NCBI RefSeq assembly: GCF_024643205.1
Contig: NZ_JAMKQJ010000018.1
Span: 1 to 64,000, forward strand
Direction of reading: 5' to 3'
DNA from: Parapedobacter tibetensis
Lineage (GTDB): Bacteria; Bacteroidota; Bacteroidia; Sphingobacteriales; Sphingobacteriaceae
DNA length: 64,000 nt
In this document: positions 44,266-52,243 of the stretch, in pieces
Layout of the letters: the number at the start of each line of letters is the position of its first letter
Position numbering within the stretch: the stretch's first letter is position 1
Position numbers and translations under genes: made by a program
Notes under the pieces: generated by a model
The model's input: the letters and a program-made list of their open reading frames with translations, nothing else
The model's database searches: none
Told to the model about the DNA's origin: nothing

Positions 44266-45489
44266 TTGGAAGAAAAAGTTAAACAAGCGCTAAGCAAAGA
44301 TATTTTGACAAGAAAGAGAATAGCTATACTAGGTGCCACAGGGAGCATCGGCACGCAGGCGTTAGAAGTGGTACGTGCATGCCCCGGTTGGTTCGAGATA
44401 CAGGTGCTTACGGCCGCTACAAATGCCGAAGCGTTAATTCAGCAGGCATTGGAATTTCTTCCGAAGGTGGTAGTCGTTGCTGATGAAAGCAAATATCAAG
44501 AAGTGAAGGAGGCCTTATGGGGCACATCTGTGATGGTCATGGCAGGGGCAGCCGCTCTTGAAGAAGTGGTACAACACGCCGAAGTGGATTTGGTGCTGAG
44601 CGCTTTGGTTGGCTCGGCCGGACTACGACCCACCGTGGCCGCCATCAAGGCCGGAAAAGATATCGCACTTGCCAATAAGGAGACGCTGGTAATGGCTGGT
44701 CAATTGGTGATGGACTTGGTGCACAAGCACCAGGTAAGCCTATTGCCCGTGGATTCCGAACATTCGGCCATCTTCCAATGTTTGGTGGGCGAAGACCGTA
44801 ATCCCATAGAAAAAATATACCTCACAGCATCGGGAGGGCCATTTAGAGGAAAAAGCCGAGACTTTTTAAGTACAGTCACCCGCGAACAGGCCCTGCAACA
44901 CCCCAATTGGGTGATGGGCGCCAAAATCACCATAGACTCGGCTACACTGATGAATAAAGGGTTGGAAGTGATTGAGGCAAAATGGCTGTTTGGATTGCAA
45001 ACCCGACAAATTGACGTGGTGGTCCATCCGCAGTCCATCATCCATTCCATGGTACAGTTTGAAGATGGAACCATCAAAGCACAGCTTGGATTGCCTGACA
45101 TGAAATTTCCCATACAGTATGCGCTAACCTATCCCAAAAGGGTAGAAAATAGCTTCAAAAGATTCAATTTCATGGATTTCCCTAAGTTGACTTTTGAGCA
45201 GGCGGACACGGACACATTCCATAATCTGGCATTGGCTTACCGTGCCTTGGAAACGGGAGGAAACGTTCCATGCATCCTCAACGCTGCCAATGAGATGGTC
45301 GTGGCAGCATTTTTGAAAGACAAGGTTGGATTCCTGCAGATGAGTGACATCATTGAAGAAACCATGGAGGTGGTTCACCGCATTGATACACCGTCTTTGG
45401 ACGATTATGAAGATACAGATCGGAAAAGCAGGGCGATAGCAGGAGAACTAATAACAAAAAGTAATAAAACATATCATATCGTAAAATAA
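44266..45489 (+). CDS. dxr: 1-deoxy-D-xylulose 5-phosphate reductoisomerase
   Basis: Commits DXP to MEP in the non-mevalonate isoprenoid pathway, using NADPH. The product is up to 407 residues, with the nucleotide-binding ILGATGSIGTQAL, ALANKETLVMAG, the metal site PVDSEHSAIFQCL, LTASGGPFRG, ATLMNKGLEVIEA and VVHPQSIIHSMVQFEDG. No ATG lies between the upstream stop and the nucleotide-binding motif: translation must begin at a TTG, at 44266 or more likely at 44305 (15 residues shorter, giving the usual short N-terminus). rseP follows after 5 bp, a frequent pairing. Confidence 0.93.
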   Translation: MEEKVKQALSKDILTRKRIAILGATGSIGTQALEVVRACPGWFEIQVLTAATNAEALIQQALEFLPKVVVVADESKYQEVKEALWGTSVMVMAGAAALEEVVQHAEVDLVLSALVGSAGLRPTVAAIKAGKDIALANKETLVMAGQLVMDLVHKHQVSLLPVDSEHSAIFQCLVGEDRNPIEKIYLTASGGPFRGKSRDFLSTVTREQALQHPNWVMGAKITIDSATLMNKGLEVIEAKWLFGLQTRQIDVVVHPQSIIHSMVQFEDGTIKAQLGLPDMKFPIQYALTYPKRVENSFKRFNFMDFPKLTFEQADTDTFHNLALAYRALETGGNVPCILNAANEMVVAAFLKDKVGFLQMSDIIEETMEVVHRIDTPSLDDYEDTDRKSRAIAGELITKSNKTYHIVK

Positions 45490-45494
45490 ATTAG

Positions 45495-46826
45495 ATGGGT
45501 GTATTGATAATGATTGGACAAGTAGTGTTAGGCTTGTCCATATTGATTGTGGTGCATGAGTTCGGTCATTTTCTGGCGGCTCGTGCATTTGGGATTAAGG
45601 TTGAGAAATTCTATTTGTTCTTTGACGCATGGGGCGTCAAACTATTCAAATTCAATTATAAAGGTTGCGAGTATGGCATAGGCTGGTTGCCACTGGGTGG
45701 ATATGTGAAGATAGCCGGCATGATAGATGAATCCATGGATACCGAGCAGCTGAAGGGCGAACCACAACCCTGGGAGTTCCGGTCGAAACCCGCATGGCAG
45801 CGCCTCATCGTGATGATGGGCGGGATTATCGTCAACGTCATCGTTGGGATATTTATCTTTTGGATGCTTACGTTTAAGTATGGTGAAACATATGTCAATA
45901 ATGAGCGCTTGGTCAATGGCGTGGCTCCAGGAATCATAGGCCAACAGATTGGCATACAGGCAGGCGACCGGATTACGGAGATCGATGGACAGAAAGTTGT
46001 TCGGTTTAACGACATCATGAGCTCAAAAGTGCTTATGGGCAATACCACCCTAACGGTTGAACGCGGTGGGGAAACCGTTAAGATTGATGTTCCAGGAGAT
46101 ATCCTCAATTCGGTGGCTGACCACGACCGGAATGAATTGGTGACCGTTCGGGAACGTACCATGTCTATTTATCAAGTGATTAAAGGGAGCATTGCAGAAA
46201 AAGTAGGACTTAAGTCCGGAGACAGCATCCTACGCATTAACGATGCACCTACACCGCTTTTTTGGGATGAGGTACGTGAAATGGTTAGTGTCAATGCCGG
46301 TAAAACGATTTCACTGCTGCTGCTACGTGATGGCGATAGCGTAGCTGTTCAGGCCATAGTGCCTGATAACGGTGCATTGGGTTTTTCCGCTAAAAGAGAT
46401 AACGCGATTCCCTTTGAAACGCAATATTATGGCTTTTTCGAAGCGTTACCCATAGGAGCTTCCAAGGCATGGGGCTCATTGATAGACAACGCAAAGGGCT
46501 TAGGCAAGATCGCCAAGGGTGAGTTACGTGCCGATAAGGCAATTTCAGGCCCGGTGCGCATTGCCACCATGTTTGGTTCGGAAGTAGATTGGATTAGATT
46601 TTGGACATTGGTGGGGCTATTATCCATGGCATTAGCATTGATGAATTTCCTGCCCATACCAGCCTTGGATGGGGGACATGTGGTGTTTCTGCTGGTCGAA
46701 ATGGTCCAAGGCAAGCCCTTGAGTGATAAGTTCCTCGAAAAAGCCCAAGTCGCAGGCTTCTTCATTCTATTGGCGCTGATGGTGTTTGTCTTTGGTAATG
46801 ATATTATCAAGATTGTGAATAAGTAG
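45495..46826 (+). CDS. rseP: RIP metalloprotease RseP (site-2 protease)
   Basis: Inner-membrane zinc protease that cleaves within the membrane, typically of anti-sigma factors. The 443-residue protein has HEFGH at 21-25 in the first helix, two PDZ domains (about 125-190 and 205-285, each with a GD-containing loop such as VGLKSGDSILRIND), and the conserved C-terminal FLPIPALDGGHVVFL that supplies the third ligand. It lies 5 bp after dxr. The FecR-like protein at the window end and the sigma partner at 4669 are possible substrates, but that is speculation. Confidence 0.94.
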   Translation: MGVLIMIGQVVLGLSILIVVHEFGHFLAARAFGIKVEKFYLFFDAWGVKLFKFNYKGCEYGIGWLPLGGYVKIAGMIDESMDTEQLKGEPQPWEFRSKPAWQRLIVMMGGIIVNVIVGIFIFWMLTFKYGETYVNNERLVNGVAPGIIGQQIGIQAGDRITEIDGQKVVRFNDIMSSKVLMGNTTLTVERGGETVKIDVPGDILNSVADHDRNELVTVRERTMSIYQVIKGSIAEKVGLKSGDSILRINDAPTPLFWDEVREMVSVNAGKTISLLLLRDGDSVAVQAIVPDNGALGFSAKRDNAIPFETQYYGFFEALPIGASKAWGSLIDNAKGLGKIAKGELRADKAISGPVRIATMFGSEVDWIRFWTLVGLLSMALALMNFLPIPALDGGHVVFLLVEMVQGKPLSDKFLEKAQVAGFFILLALMVFVFGNDIIKIVNK

Positions 46827-46959
46827 CTTTTAGTTATGAAATTGCTCATTCGACCATGCGCAGATACGCGAATAAACGAAACCCGACGTAGGAGGGTTCA
46901 TTGATGCCTTTAAAAGCAAGCAGGAAATCAATAATAAGCAAACCAACAAATAAACAAAA

Positions 46960-47409
46960 ATGGAAAGACGCAAGTTCATCAAACAGACAGGAGCAGCAGT
47001 TGCGTTAGCCGGTACTGGTGCCGGATTGCTAGCAGCATGTGCTTCGCCCTCAACAAATCAAGAAACGGAAGAAACTATGGAAAACGAAGAAGTAATTGCA
47101 CATTACGTGCTTTTTTGGCTCAATGACGACCTCTCCGAAGACGAGATCAATAATTTTGTAGGCTTTTTTGAGGTGTTGAAAACAATCCCGACAATCAAAT
47201 CATTGCATTATGGACGGGCAGCCAATACCCATCAGCGAGACGTGGTAGACAATAGCTTTACCTACAATCTTCTGGTGTTTTTCGATACCATGGATGACCT
47301 GAATGTATACGAAACACATCCGATACACGTTGAAGCCATCGAAAAATATTCAAAATATTGGCGAAAGGTAGCCGTACATGACTCCATGTTGAAGCAGGCC
47401 GTGAAATGA
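46960..47409 (+). CDS. Dabb (stress-responsive A/B barrel) lipoprotein, Tat-type signal
   Basis: The 149-residue product starts with MERRKFIKQTGAAVALAGTG, a twin-arginine signal, and continues to a lipobox ending at Cys27 (LLAAC). The mature part is a Dabb ferredoxin-like domain: IAHYVLFWLNDDLSEDEINN, TIKSLHYGRAAN, YNLLVFFDTMDDLNVYETHP and the final HPIHVEAIEKY. Dabb proteins form dimeric barrels; some act on polyketides, but most have no known function. Confidence 0.82.
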   Translation: MERRKFIKQTGAAVALAGTGAGLLAACASPSTNQETEETMENEEVIAHYVLFWLNDDLSEDEINNFVGFFEVLKTIPTIKSLHYGRAANTHQRDVVDNSFTYNLLVFFDTMDDLNVYETHPIHVEAIEKYSKYWRKVAVHDSMLKQAVK

Positions 47410-47465
47410 AGAGCATTGAGCGCAGATAGCTGAATGCCGACGGCTGGAAGCAGATAACCGATAAC

Positions 47466-47660
47466 ATGGACGGAAAACAACGTAAAGACATCTATCCGGG
47501 TCTGGGGGTGGCCATCATCCTCAAGAAGGACCAACGTACCGGAAAGCAGACGGAGGGCGTGGTGAAGGATATCCTTACCTCGGCACCTTATCATTCCCGC
47601 GGCATCAAAGTCCGGCTGGAAGATGGACAAATAGGTCGTGTGACGGAGATATTGAGATAA
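47466..47660 (+). CDS. ywbE: YwbE-family protein (DUF2196)
   Basis: A 64-residue protein matching the YwbE family nearly throughout: RKDIYPGLGVAIILKKDQRT, GKQTEGVVKDILT, SAPYHSRGIKVRLEDGQIGR. The fold resembles a small SH3-like nucleic-acid-binding barrel; its function is not established. It ends at a short terminator facing the convergent type IX secretion remnant. The 55 bp before it hold GCAGATAGCTGAATGCC, one of several similar intergenic sequences in the window. Confidence 0.9.
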   Translation: MDGKQRKDIYPGLGVAIILKKDQRTGKQTEGVVKDILTSAPYHSRGIKVRLEDGQIGRVTEILR

Positions 47661-47670
47661 ATAAAAATCC

Positions 47671-47698
47671 CATAGGTTTATCACCTATGAGGTTTTAG
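47671..47698. terminator. terminator between ywbE and the T9SS remnant
   Basis: CATAGGT (47671-47677), a 5-nt loop, ACCTATG (47683-47689), then AGGTTTTAG. The convergent gene ends at 47704. Confidence 0.6.
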
Positions 47699-47703
47699 GA
47701 AGG

Positions 47704-48390
47704 TCAATTGTTTGTATTCCTGATAAGGGTTATAAAGCCTTTGAACGTCTGCCAACGCCCCGTATGTGGCTTAAGCTCCAATATGTAATAGTAGGTGCCT
47801 TCAGCTAAGCTGCTGCCGTTCCAGTCGTTTTGATAACGGTTGGACTTAAAGACCTCATTGCCCCATCGGTTGAAGATGGATATGCGGTTTTCCGCGAAAA
47901 ACTCCAATCCACGGATTTCAAAGTAATCATTTAACCCATCACCGTTTGGCGTGAAGACATTCGGGATACTCAGGGAGATGATCCCGACCAATGCCGTAGC
48001 TTCGTTATTTTGTAGATTGTTGTCTTCTTCCGTGCTGACGACAGTAGCCAGGTGAGCGGTACTGCCCGCGTTATCGGCGGTGACCGAGATGGTCAGTGTT
48101 TCGGACTGCCCGGCGTTCAAATCTCCTGGGTGCCATAAGATTTCACGACTGTCACTCAGGTATTCAAAGGTGCCTGCGTAATTTCCCAGTATTTGCTTGT
48201 AAGATACCTGCTCCGGCAGTATTGCTCTGACCAGTACCCCGGTGGCAGGCCCCACACCATGGTTCGTAATCATCAATTGGTAAGAGAAATCGTTTCCAAG
48301 TAACACCATGGGCTGGGCTGGGGTGTTGCGGATCTGCATGTCTACCATGATGGGTTCCCCATCCGGATCTACGATGACTTGTACGATACT
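47704..48390 (-). pseudogene. 5'-truncated type IX secretion cargo (DUF11 plus gliding-type CTD)
   Basis: The open frame (from 48390 after an in-frame TAA at 48391-48393) reads SIVQVIVDPDGEPIMVDMQI, a DUF11/CARDB-like repeat (about 15-125), then IPNVFTPNGDGLNDYFEI, FNRWGNEVFKSN and GTYYYILEL, the type B C-terminal domain that targets proteins to the type IX secretion system. There is no signal peptide, and such proteins normally exceed 500 residues, so the N-terminal bulk is gone. An internal ATG at 48348 could only make a cytoplasmic fragment. An AT-rich iteron array follows directly upstream. Confidence 0.75.
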
Positions 48391-48515
48391 TTATCCAATT
48401 TGTCTATCAGATGCTGACAGCATTCGTCCTAAGACATGGTCGCCCACGCTATGCGATAATTGGTGTAAAAACTCAATAAAATAACTAGCTAAGATTTATT
48501 AAAATTCACTATTCT

Positions 48516-48584
48516 ATCGTCTTTTCATCGTCTTTTTATCGTAAATTAATCGTCTTTATTACGATAAAAAAACGATTAATTTAC
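48516..48584. repeat. phased ATCGT iteron array with inverted copies
   Basis: ATCGT occurs at 48516, 48527, 48538 and 48549, exactly 11 bp apart; the inverse ACGAT occurs at 48561 and 48572, also 11 bp apart. The outer sequences GTAAATTAATCGT (48541-48553) and ACGATTAATTTAC (48572-48584) form a perfect 13-bp inverted repeat. Spacing of about one helical turn puts all boxes on one face of the DNA, as in operators or iteron-type binding sites. The rest of the 48391-48681 gap is AT-rich and otherwise featureless. Confidence 0.85.
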
Positions 48585-48681
48585 CTTATATAGATGATAA
48601 ATTATAAATTTAATACTGATATTAGCTTATTATTTTAGTCAGTTTATTTAAGAAATTGTCAGGATTTGGCTATACTTGCAT

Positions 48682-49335
48682 ATGGGAACGATCAAAGAAG
48701 GTATCAATGGCCCGTTCAGGGGAAAGGCCGGAAGCGTAATTGGGAGCAGTTGGCGGAAGATCAACTACATCAAGGGACTGCCCCGTTTCAAGAAGAAGCG
48801 AGTCCCCTCCACCGGACAGGCGTTGCAACGGGAGAAATTCGCGTTGCTGAACCATTTCCTCTACCCGCTGTCGGGCATCCTGGAGACAGGTTTCAAGCAG
48901 TTCACGGGTGCCGCCACCGGCCGGAACGCGGCTTTCCGATACAATTACGACCATGCTTTCCTCGTCGAAGACGGTGAAGTCAAGTTGGATTACCCGGCTT
49001 TGCAGCTCAGCCACGGATCGCTGTTCACGGCGGGCGACGAAAAGGCCGAGGTGGATGGTGATATCCTGTATGTTTCCTGGAACCCCGATACCTACGGCAT
49101 GGGCGGGATGATGGATGACACGGCTTGCATTGTCGTGTACGATGAAACCCTCGAAGTGCTGCTCAGGAACGATATGACGGCAATCCGCCATGACGGGGGC
49201 GATCAGGTACGTATTATCAAAGATACAGATGCCCACAGTAGCGATTTGCATGTCTGGCTTTTCTTTGCCGATAAGCTGGGTAGGCATGTTTCAAAGACGG
49301 TGTACATCCCGGTTGAACATAAACTTAACCCTTAG
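48682..49335 (+). CDS. DUF6266 family protein
   Basis: A 217-residue Bacteroidota protein of unknown function. The start MGTIKEGINGPFRGKAGSVI followed by GSSWRKINYIKGLPR is the family hallmark, and the second half holds strand-rich segments: LYVSWNPDTYGMGGMMDD, CIVVYDETLEVLL and DLHVWLFFADKLGRHVSKTV. I use the ATG at 48682; an in-frame TTG six bases earlier is less likely. GC content is visibly higher than in the AT-rich DNA upstream. A second, shorter relative follows after 8 bp, so they form a pair behind the iteron array. Confidence 0.82.
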   Translation: MGTIKEGINGPFRGKAGSVIGSSWRKINYIKGLPRFKKKRVPSTGQALQREKFALLNHFLYPLSGILETGFKQFTGAATGRNAAFRYNYDHAFLVEDGEVKLDYPALQLSHGSLFTAGDEKAEVDGDILYVSWNPDTYGMGGMMDDTACIVVYDETLEVLLRNDMTAIRHDGGDQVRIIKDTDAHSSDLHVWLFFADKLGRHVSKTVYIPVEHKLNP

Positions 49336-49343
49336 GAGTGGCC

Positions 49344-49910
49344 ATGGAATTTTTCTACGACAGGAGCAAACCCAAGAAGAAAGAGCAATCGTACGGCAAA
49401 CTGGCCGTGCAGCAACGCATGCGTTTGGCCATGGCCTTTCTCAACCCGCTGAGGCAGGTCATTGCGGAAAGCTGGATGAACCAAGGCAACGGCAGTAAAA
49501 GCAAAGCGTTCGGCCAGGCGCTCAAAAAGCTGATGCAGGATGCCGTCGAGGGGCATTACCCCGACCAGCGGATCCTTCCCGAGCGGGTGGCGGTAAGCAC
49601 CGGTATACTGCCCGGCCTCCAAGTCGGAGATGTGGTGCTCGGGTCGGCCGAACTAGAGGTTTATTTCTCAAGTGAACCGAATCCCATGGCCAGCCCGAGC
49701 GACCAGGTGGTGCTGGTGGTGTATAGCCCCGAAGAAGGCATCGCCGGACGGAATACGCATGCCTGCATCCGGAGCGAAGGATACATCAGAGTCGACCTGC
49801 CCCCGCAGCTCCGCTCGGTGGCTTTCCACGTGTACATCTTCGTGCATAACGCTAGGAAAAAACAATACAGCCGGAGTGTTTATGTGGGGGTATTGGGGCC
49901 TCAGGAATGA
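49344..49910 (+). CDS. DUF6266-like protein, second copy
   Basis: The 188-residue product resembles the second half of its upstream neighbour: AELEVYFSSEPNPMASPSDQ, VVLVVYSPEEGIAGRN, FHVYIFVHNARKKQYSRSVY. It lacks the glycine-rich GxFxGKxGxV start and instead opens with a basic stretch (FFYDRSKPKKKEQSYGKLAV). A TTAGGAG sequence five bases before 49344 is one of the few Shine-Dalgarno-like sites in the window and favours this ATG over a GTG at 49338. It is probably co-translated with the first gene; its function is unknown. Confidence 0.72.
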   Translation: MEFFYDRSKPKKKEQSYGKLAVQQRMRLAMAFLNPLRQVIAESWMNQGNGSKSKAFGQALKKLMQDAVEGHYPDQRILPERVAVSTGILPGLQVGDVVLGSAELEVYFSSEPNPMASPSDQVVLVVYSPEEGIAGRNTHACIRSEGYIRVDLPPQLRSVAFHVYIFVHNARKKQYSRSVYVGVLGPQE

Positions 49911-50020
49911 ACGGAAGTCCGAAGACGCTATCGACAGTGCCACCATACTAGTGCTATTGTATGCTTAGACAAGAAACGAGGAATAATTAAGAAACAAGTT
50001 TTTCGATGAAAGCGTGCCTG

Positions 50021-50278
50021 TTAATAATGCCCTTTCAATGAATATACGACAAGCTGTCCAGATTCAACTTTATACACATAACGGTCGACTTGGTTGATTC
50101 TTCTAGACCATTTGCCGCTTAGATCGTGTTTTAAAGGTTCGGGTTTGCCAATTACCTTGTAAGGTGATTCGAGAATGGCTTCGGTCAATTGCGATATTTT
50201 TTTAAGTGTAGATTTGTTACCTGTTTTCTGCCAATACGTTAAATCATCAATGGCCTCTGGGAGAAAAGTTACTTCCAC
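50021..50278 (-). CDS. YoeB-type toxin (Txe/YoeB family)
   Basis: An 85-residue RelE-fold mRNA interferase. The family path is clear: FLPEAIDDLTYWQKTGNKST, ILESPYKVIGKPEPLKHDL, SGKWSRRINQVDRYVYKVE and the C-terminal SLKGHY, where YoeB proteins end in a catalytic His-Tyr pair. It follows its antitoxin with a 10-bp overlap, the antitoxin-first order usual for yefM-yoeB loci, although this antitoxin is not a YefM type. Confidence 0.9.
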   Translation of the reverse strand: MEVTFLPEAIDDLTYWQKTGNKSTLKKISQLTEAILESPYKVIGKPEPLKHDLSGKWSRRINQVDRYVYKVESGQLVVYSLKGHY

Positions 50279-50478
50279 AACGCTTCTAATTCTGCAATGG
50301 TCATCTTTGTACCTTCGCCTCTCTCCAAGGCTTCATCTCCCCGCTTGATTTTTGCCACAAAGGCTTCATCGTATGGAGATTCATCAGCTTTTCTGAAATT
50401 AACACCCAAAGCCTTCAGTACTGCCTTAATGGCGGCTAATTGCTTCTTATTATGTGGCTCTACGATCAGCGTTTCCAT
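50269..50478 (-). CDS. antitoxin of the YoeB-type pair (DUF2683-like)
   Basis: A 69-residue acidic protein starting at 50478: METLIVEPHNKKQLAAIKAV, LKALGVNFRKADESPYDEAF, then a charged tail KMTIAELEALWK. This matches the short Bacteroidota antitoxins (DUF2683-like) placed before YoeB/RelE toxins. A longer in-frame opening reaches 50634, but the TACATTTG box at 50484-50491 sits right before 50478 and supports the shorter form. It probably binds and neutralises the toxin and may autoregulate. Confidence 0.82.
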   Translation of the reverse strand: METLIVEPHNKKQLAAIKAVLKALGVNFRKADESPYDEAFVAKIKRGDEALERGEGTKMTIAELEALWK

Positions 50479-50483
50479 AATTA

Positions 50484-50491
50484 CAAATGTA
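50484..50491 (-). promoter_or_regulatory. candidate -7 box of the toxin-antitoxin operon
   Basis: TACATTTG on the minus strand, 5 bp before the antitoxin ATG, so the transcript would be nearly leaderless. No -33 TTG at the usual distance. Between here and 50779 I see no gene. Confidence 0.45.
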
Positions 50492-50779
50492 CAAATATTT
50501 ACTGTAATCTTCCGTAAATTCGTGGTCATCTTCACAAAAAAATCACACGCTTTCCGTCCACTTTCGATTTTCAGGTTACTTACTCGTAAGTATCGGGGCA
50601 ACCCCATCAAATTGGAAACGCTATTTTTTTTCAAAAATCACATCAACACACCGGATGTACCTTTCTATGGCAGATATGTAGGATCCGTCTTCAATGGCCT
50701 TTTGAAATATCGTTAGTATATCCTAATCTTTGCGGTTGCGGTAAGCACAAAAAAATTTCCTAGTTATTCCATAAATCCT

Positions 50780-50996
50780 TACCTTTGTCCCTCGTGAAAA
50801 TTGAAGTAGCATACTTCAGGACGAAATACCCCAAACCCAGAAATCTTTCAGGTGGGTTTTGCTTTTTTAATACGTTTTTGGGCCCGATAAGGGCTTTTTT
50901 TATGGATAAGGGTGTAAGACAAGGCTCCGGTATGGATGAGCACCCTACTTTATGTACGATTACAAATACAAACCATCAATAGATAGATTACAACGA
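50780..50996 (+). promoter_or_regulatory. carA promoter and attenuator-like leader
   Basis: A -7 box, TACCTTTG (50780-50787), is followed by a structured leader of about 200 nt. Its elements are TCGT (50792-50795) with ACGA (50821-50824) enclosing GAAGT/ACTTC (50803-50817); AAACCCA (50833-50839) with TGGGTTT (50853-50859) followed by TGCTTTTTT; and GCCC (50882-50885) with GGGC (50891-50894) followed by seven T. The last two look like consecutive intrinsic terminators upstream of carA. A 26-codon frame (50902-50982) in the leader could encode a leader peptide. Antitermination control is inferred, not shown. Confidence 0.55.
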
Positions 50997-52094
50997 ATGA
51001 CCAACTACAGCAAACTGCCGGCGATTTTACTACTGGAAGACGGCACCGTCTACCATGGCAAGGCTGCCGGGAAAATCGGCACCACCACAGGCGAGATTTG
51101 TTTCAATACCGGCACCACCGGTTATCAGGAGATCTTTACGGATCCTTCCTACTATGGCCAAATCATGGTGACCACCAATGCCCATATCGGCAATTACGGA
51201 ATCACGGTGAACGAATCCGAATCGGAGCGGATACAGATCGCTGGTTTGGTCTGCAAGAACTACAGCGTAATCTACAGCCGGAAGATGGCCGACTCATCCA
51301 TCCAAAAATATTTCGAGGATGGCAACCTGGTGGGTATCTCGGATATCGACACCCGCTCATTGGTGCGTCATATCCGCAACAAGGGTGCGATGAACGCCAT
51401 TATATCGTCCGAAACCTCGGATGTGGAAGAACTCATGCAACAGTTAGTCAAAGTCCCCTCCATGGCTGGCTTGGAGCTTTCATCAGCAGTGACCACAGAA
51501 CAACCATATTATTATGGTAATGAAGACGCTTCACATCGCGTAGCCGTGCTGGATTTGGGTATCAAAAAGAATATCCTCCGCAATTTCGATACGCGTAAGG
51601 TGTATGCCAAGATATTCCCTGCTAAGACCACTTTTGCTGAAATGGAGGCTTGGGCGCCCCAGGGTTATTTCATTTCCAATGGCCCCGGCGACCCCGCAGC
51701 CATGGATTATGCCGTGCAGACAGTAAAGGATATCCTCGCTTCCGATAGACCGTTGTTTGGGATTTGCTTAGGGCATCAATTATTGGCCTTGGCCAATGAT
51801 ATACGTACCAAGAAGATGTTCAATGGACACCGGGGAATCAATCATCCCGTGAAGAATGTGATCATTGACAGGTGTGAAATCACAAGCCAAAACCATGGAT
51901 TCGGCGTGGTGGCCGAAGACATCAAAAACTCAGACAAGGTGGAGATCACGCATGTGAACCTCAACGATAAATCCATCGAGGGCATACGGGTAAAGGGCAA
52001 GAGGGCCTTCTCGGTGCAATACCATCCCGAGTCGTCACCCGGCCCGCATGATTCGCGCTACCTGTTTGACGATTTCTTGACCATGTTGGCGTAG
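50997..52094 (+). CDS. carA: carbamoyl-phosphate synthase small subunit
   Basis: Glutamine amidotransferase subunit supplying ammonia for carbamoyl phosphate (pyrimidine and arginine synthesis). The 365-residue product shows LLLEDGTVYHGKAAG, GEICFNTGTTGYQEIFTDPS, the class I nucleophile Cys in FGICLGHQLLALAND and the His-Glu pair in VQYHPESSPGPHDS. The start is MTNYSKL at 50997; an in-frame ATG 45 bp upstream adds residues foreign to the family. carB is not adjacent; eno follows. Confidence 0.95.
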   Translation: MTNYSKLPAILLLEDGTVYHGKAAGKIGTTTGEICFNTGTTGYQEIFTDPSYYGQIMVTTNAHIGNYGITVNESESERIQIAGLVCKNYSVIYSRKMADSSIQKYFEDGNLVGISDIDTRSLVRHIRNKGAMNAIISSETSDVEELMQQLVKVPSMAGLELSSAVTTEQPYYYGNEDASHRVAVLDLGIKKNILRNFDTRKVYAKIFPAKTTFAEMEAWAPQGYFISNGPGDPAAMDYAVQTVKDILASDRPLFGICLGHQLLALANDIRTKKMFNGHRGINHPVKNVIIDRCEITSQNHGFGVVAEDIKNSDKVEITHVNLNDKSIEGIRVKGKRAFSVQYHPESSPGPHDSRYLFDDFLTMLA

Positions 52095-52132
52095 CGCTAG
52101 GGGGCAAGAAGCTGATAGCCGATAGCTTAATT

Positions 52133-52162
52133 TTGCAAGTTTGTATTAAATCGATATATTTG
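52133..52162 (+). promoter_or_regulatory. eno promoter
   Basis: TTG (52133-52135), a 19-bp spacer and TATATTTG (52155-52162), giving a leader of about 75 nt before eno. Confidence 0.72.
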
Positions 52163-52243
52163 GCAAACAAAATTGATAGTGTATTGTTTACACTAAGTTC
52201 AGGGATGTCACTATATTATAGATAACCATAAAATAGAAAATAC

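Noticed and set aside
50297..50716. 139-codon frame opposite the antitoxin
   Set aside because: Its first half is the shadow of the antitoxin gene; the tail NTPDVPFYGRYVGSVFNGLL is not recognisable and has no start of its own.
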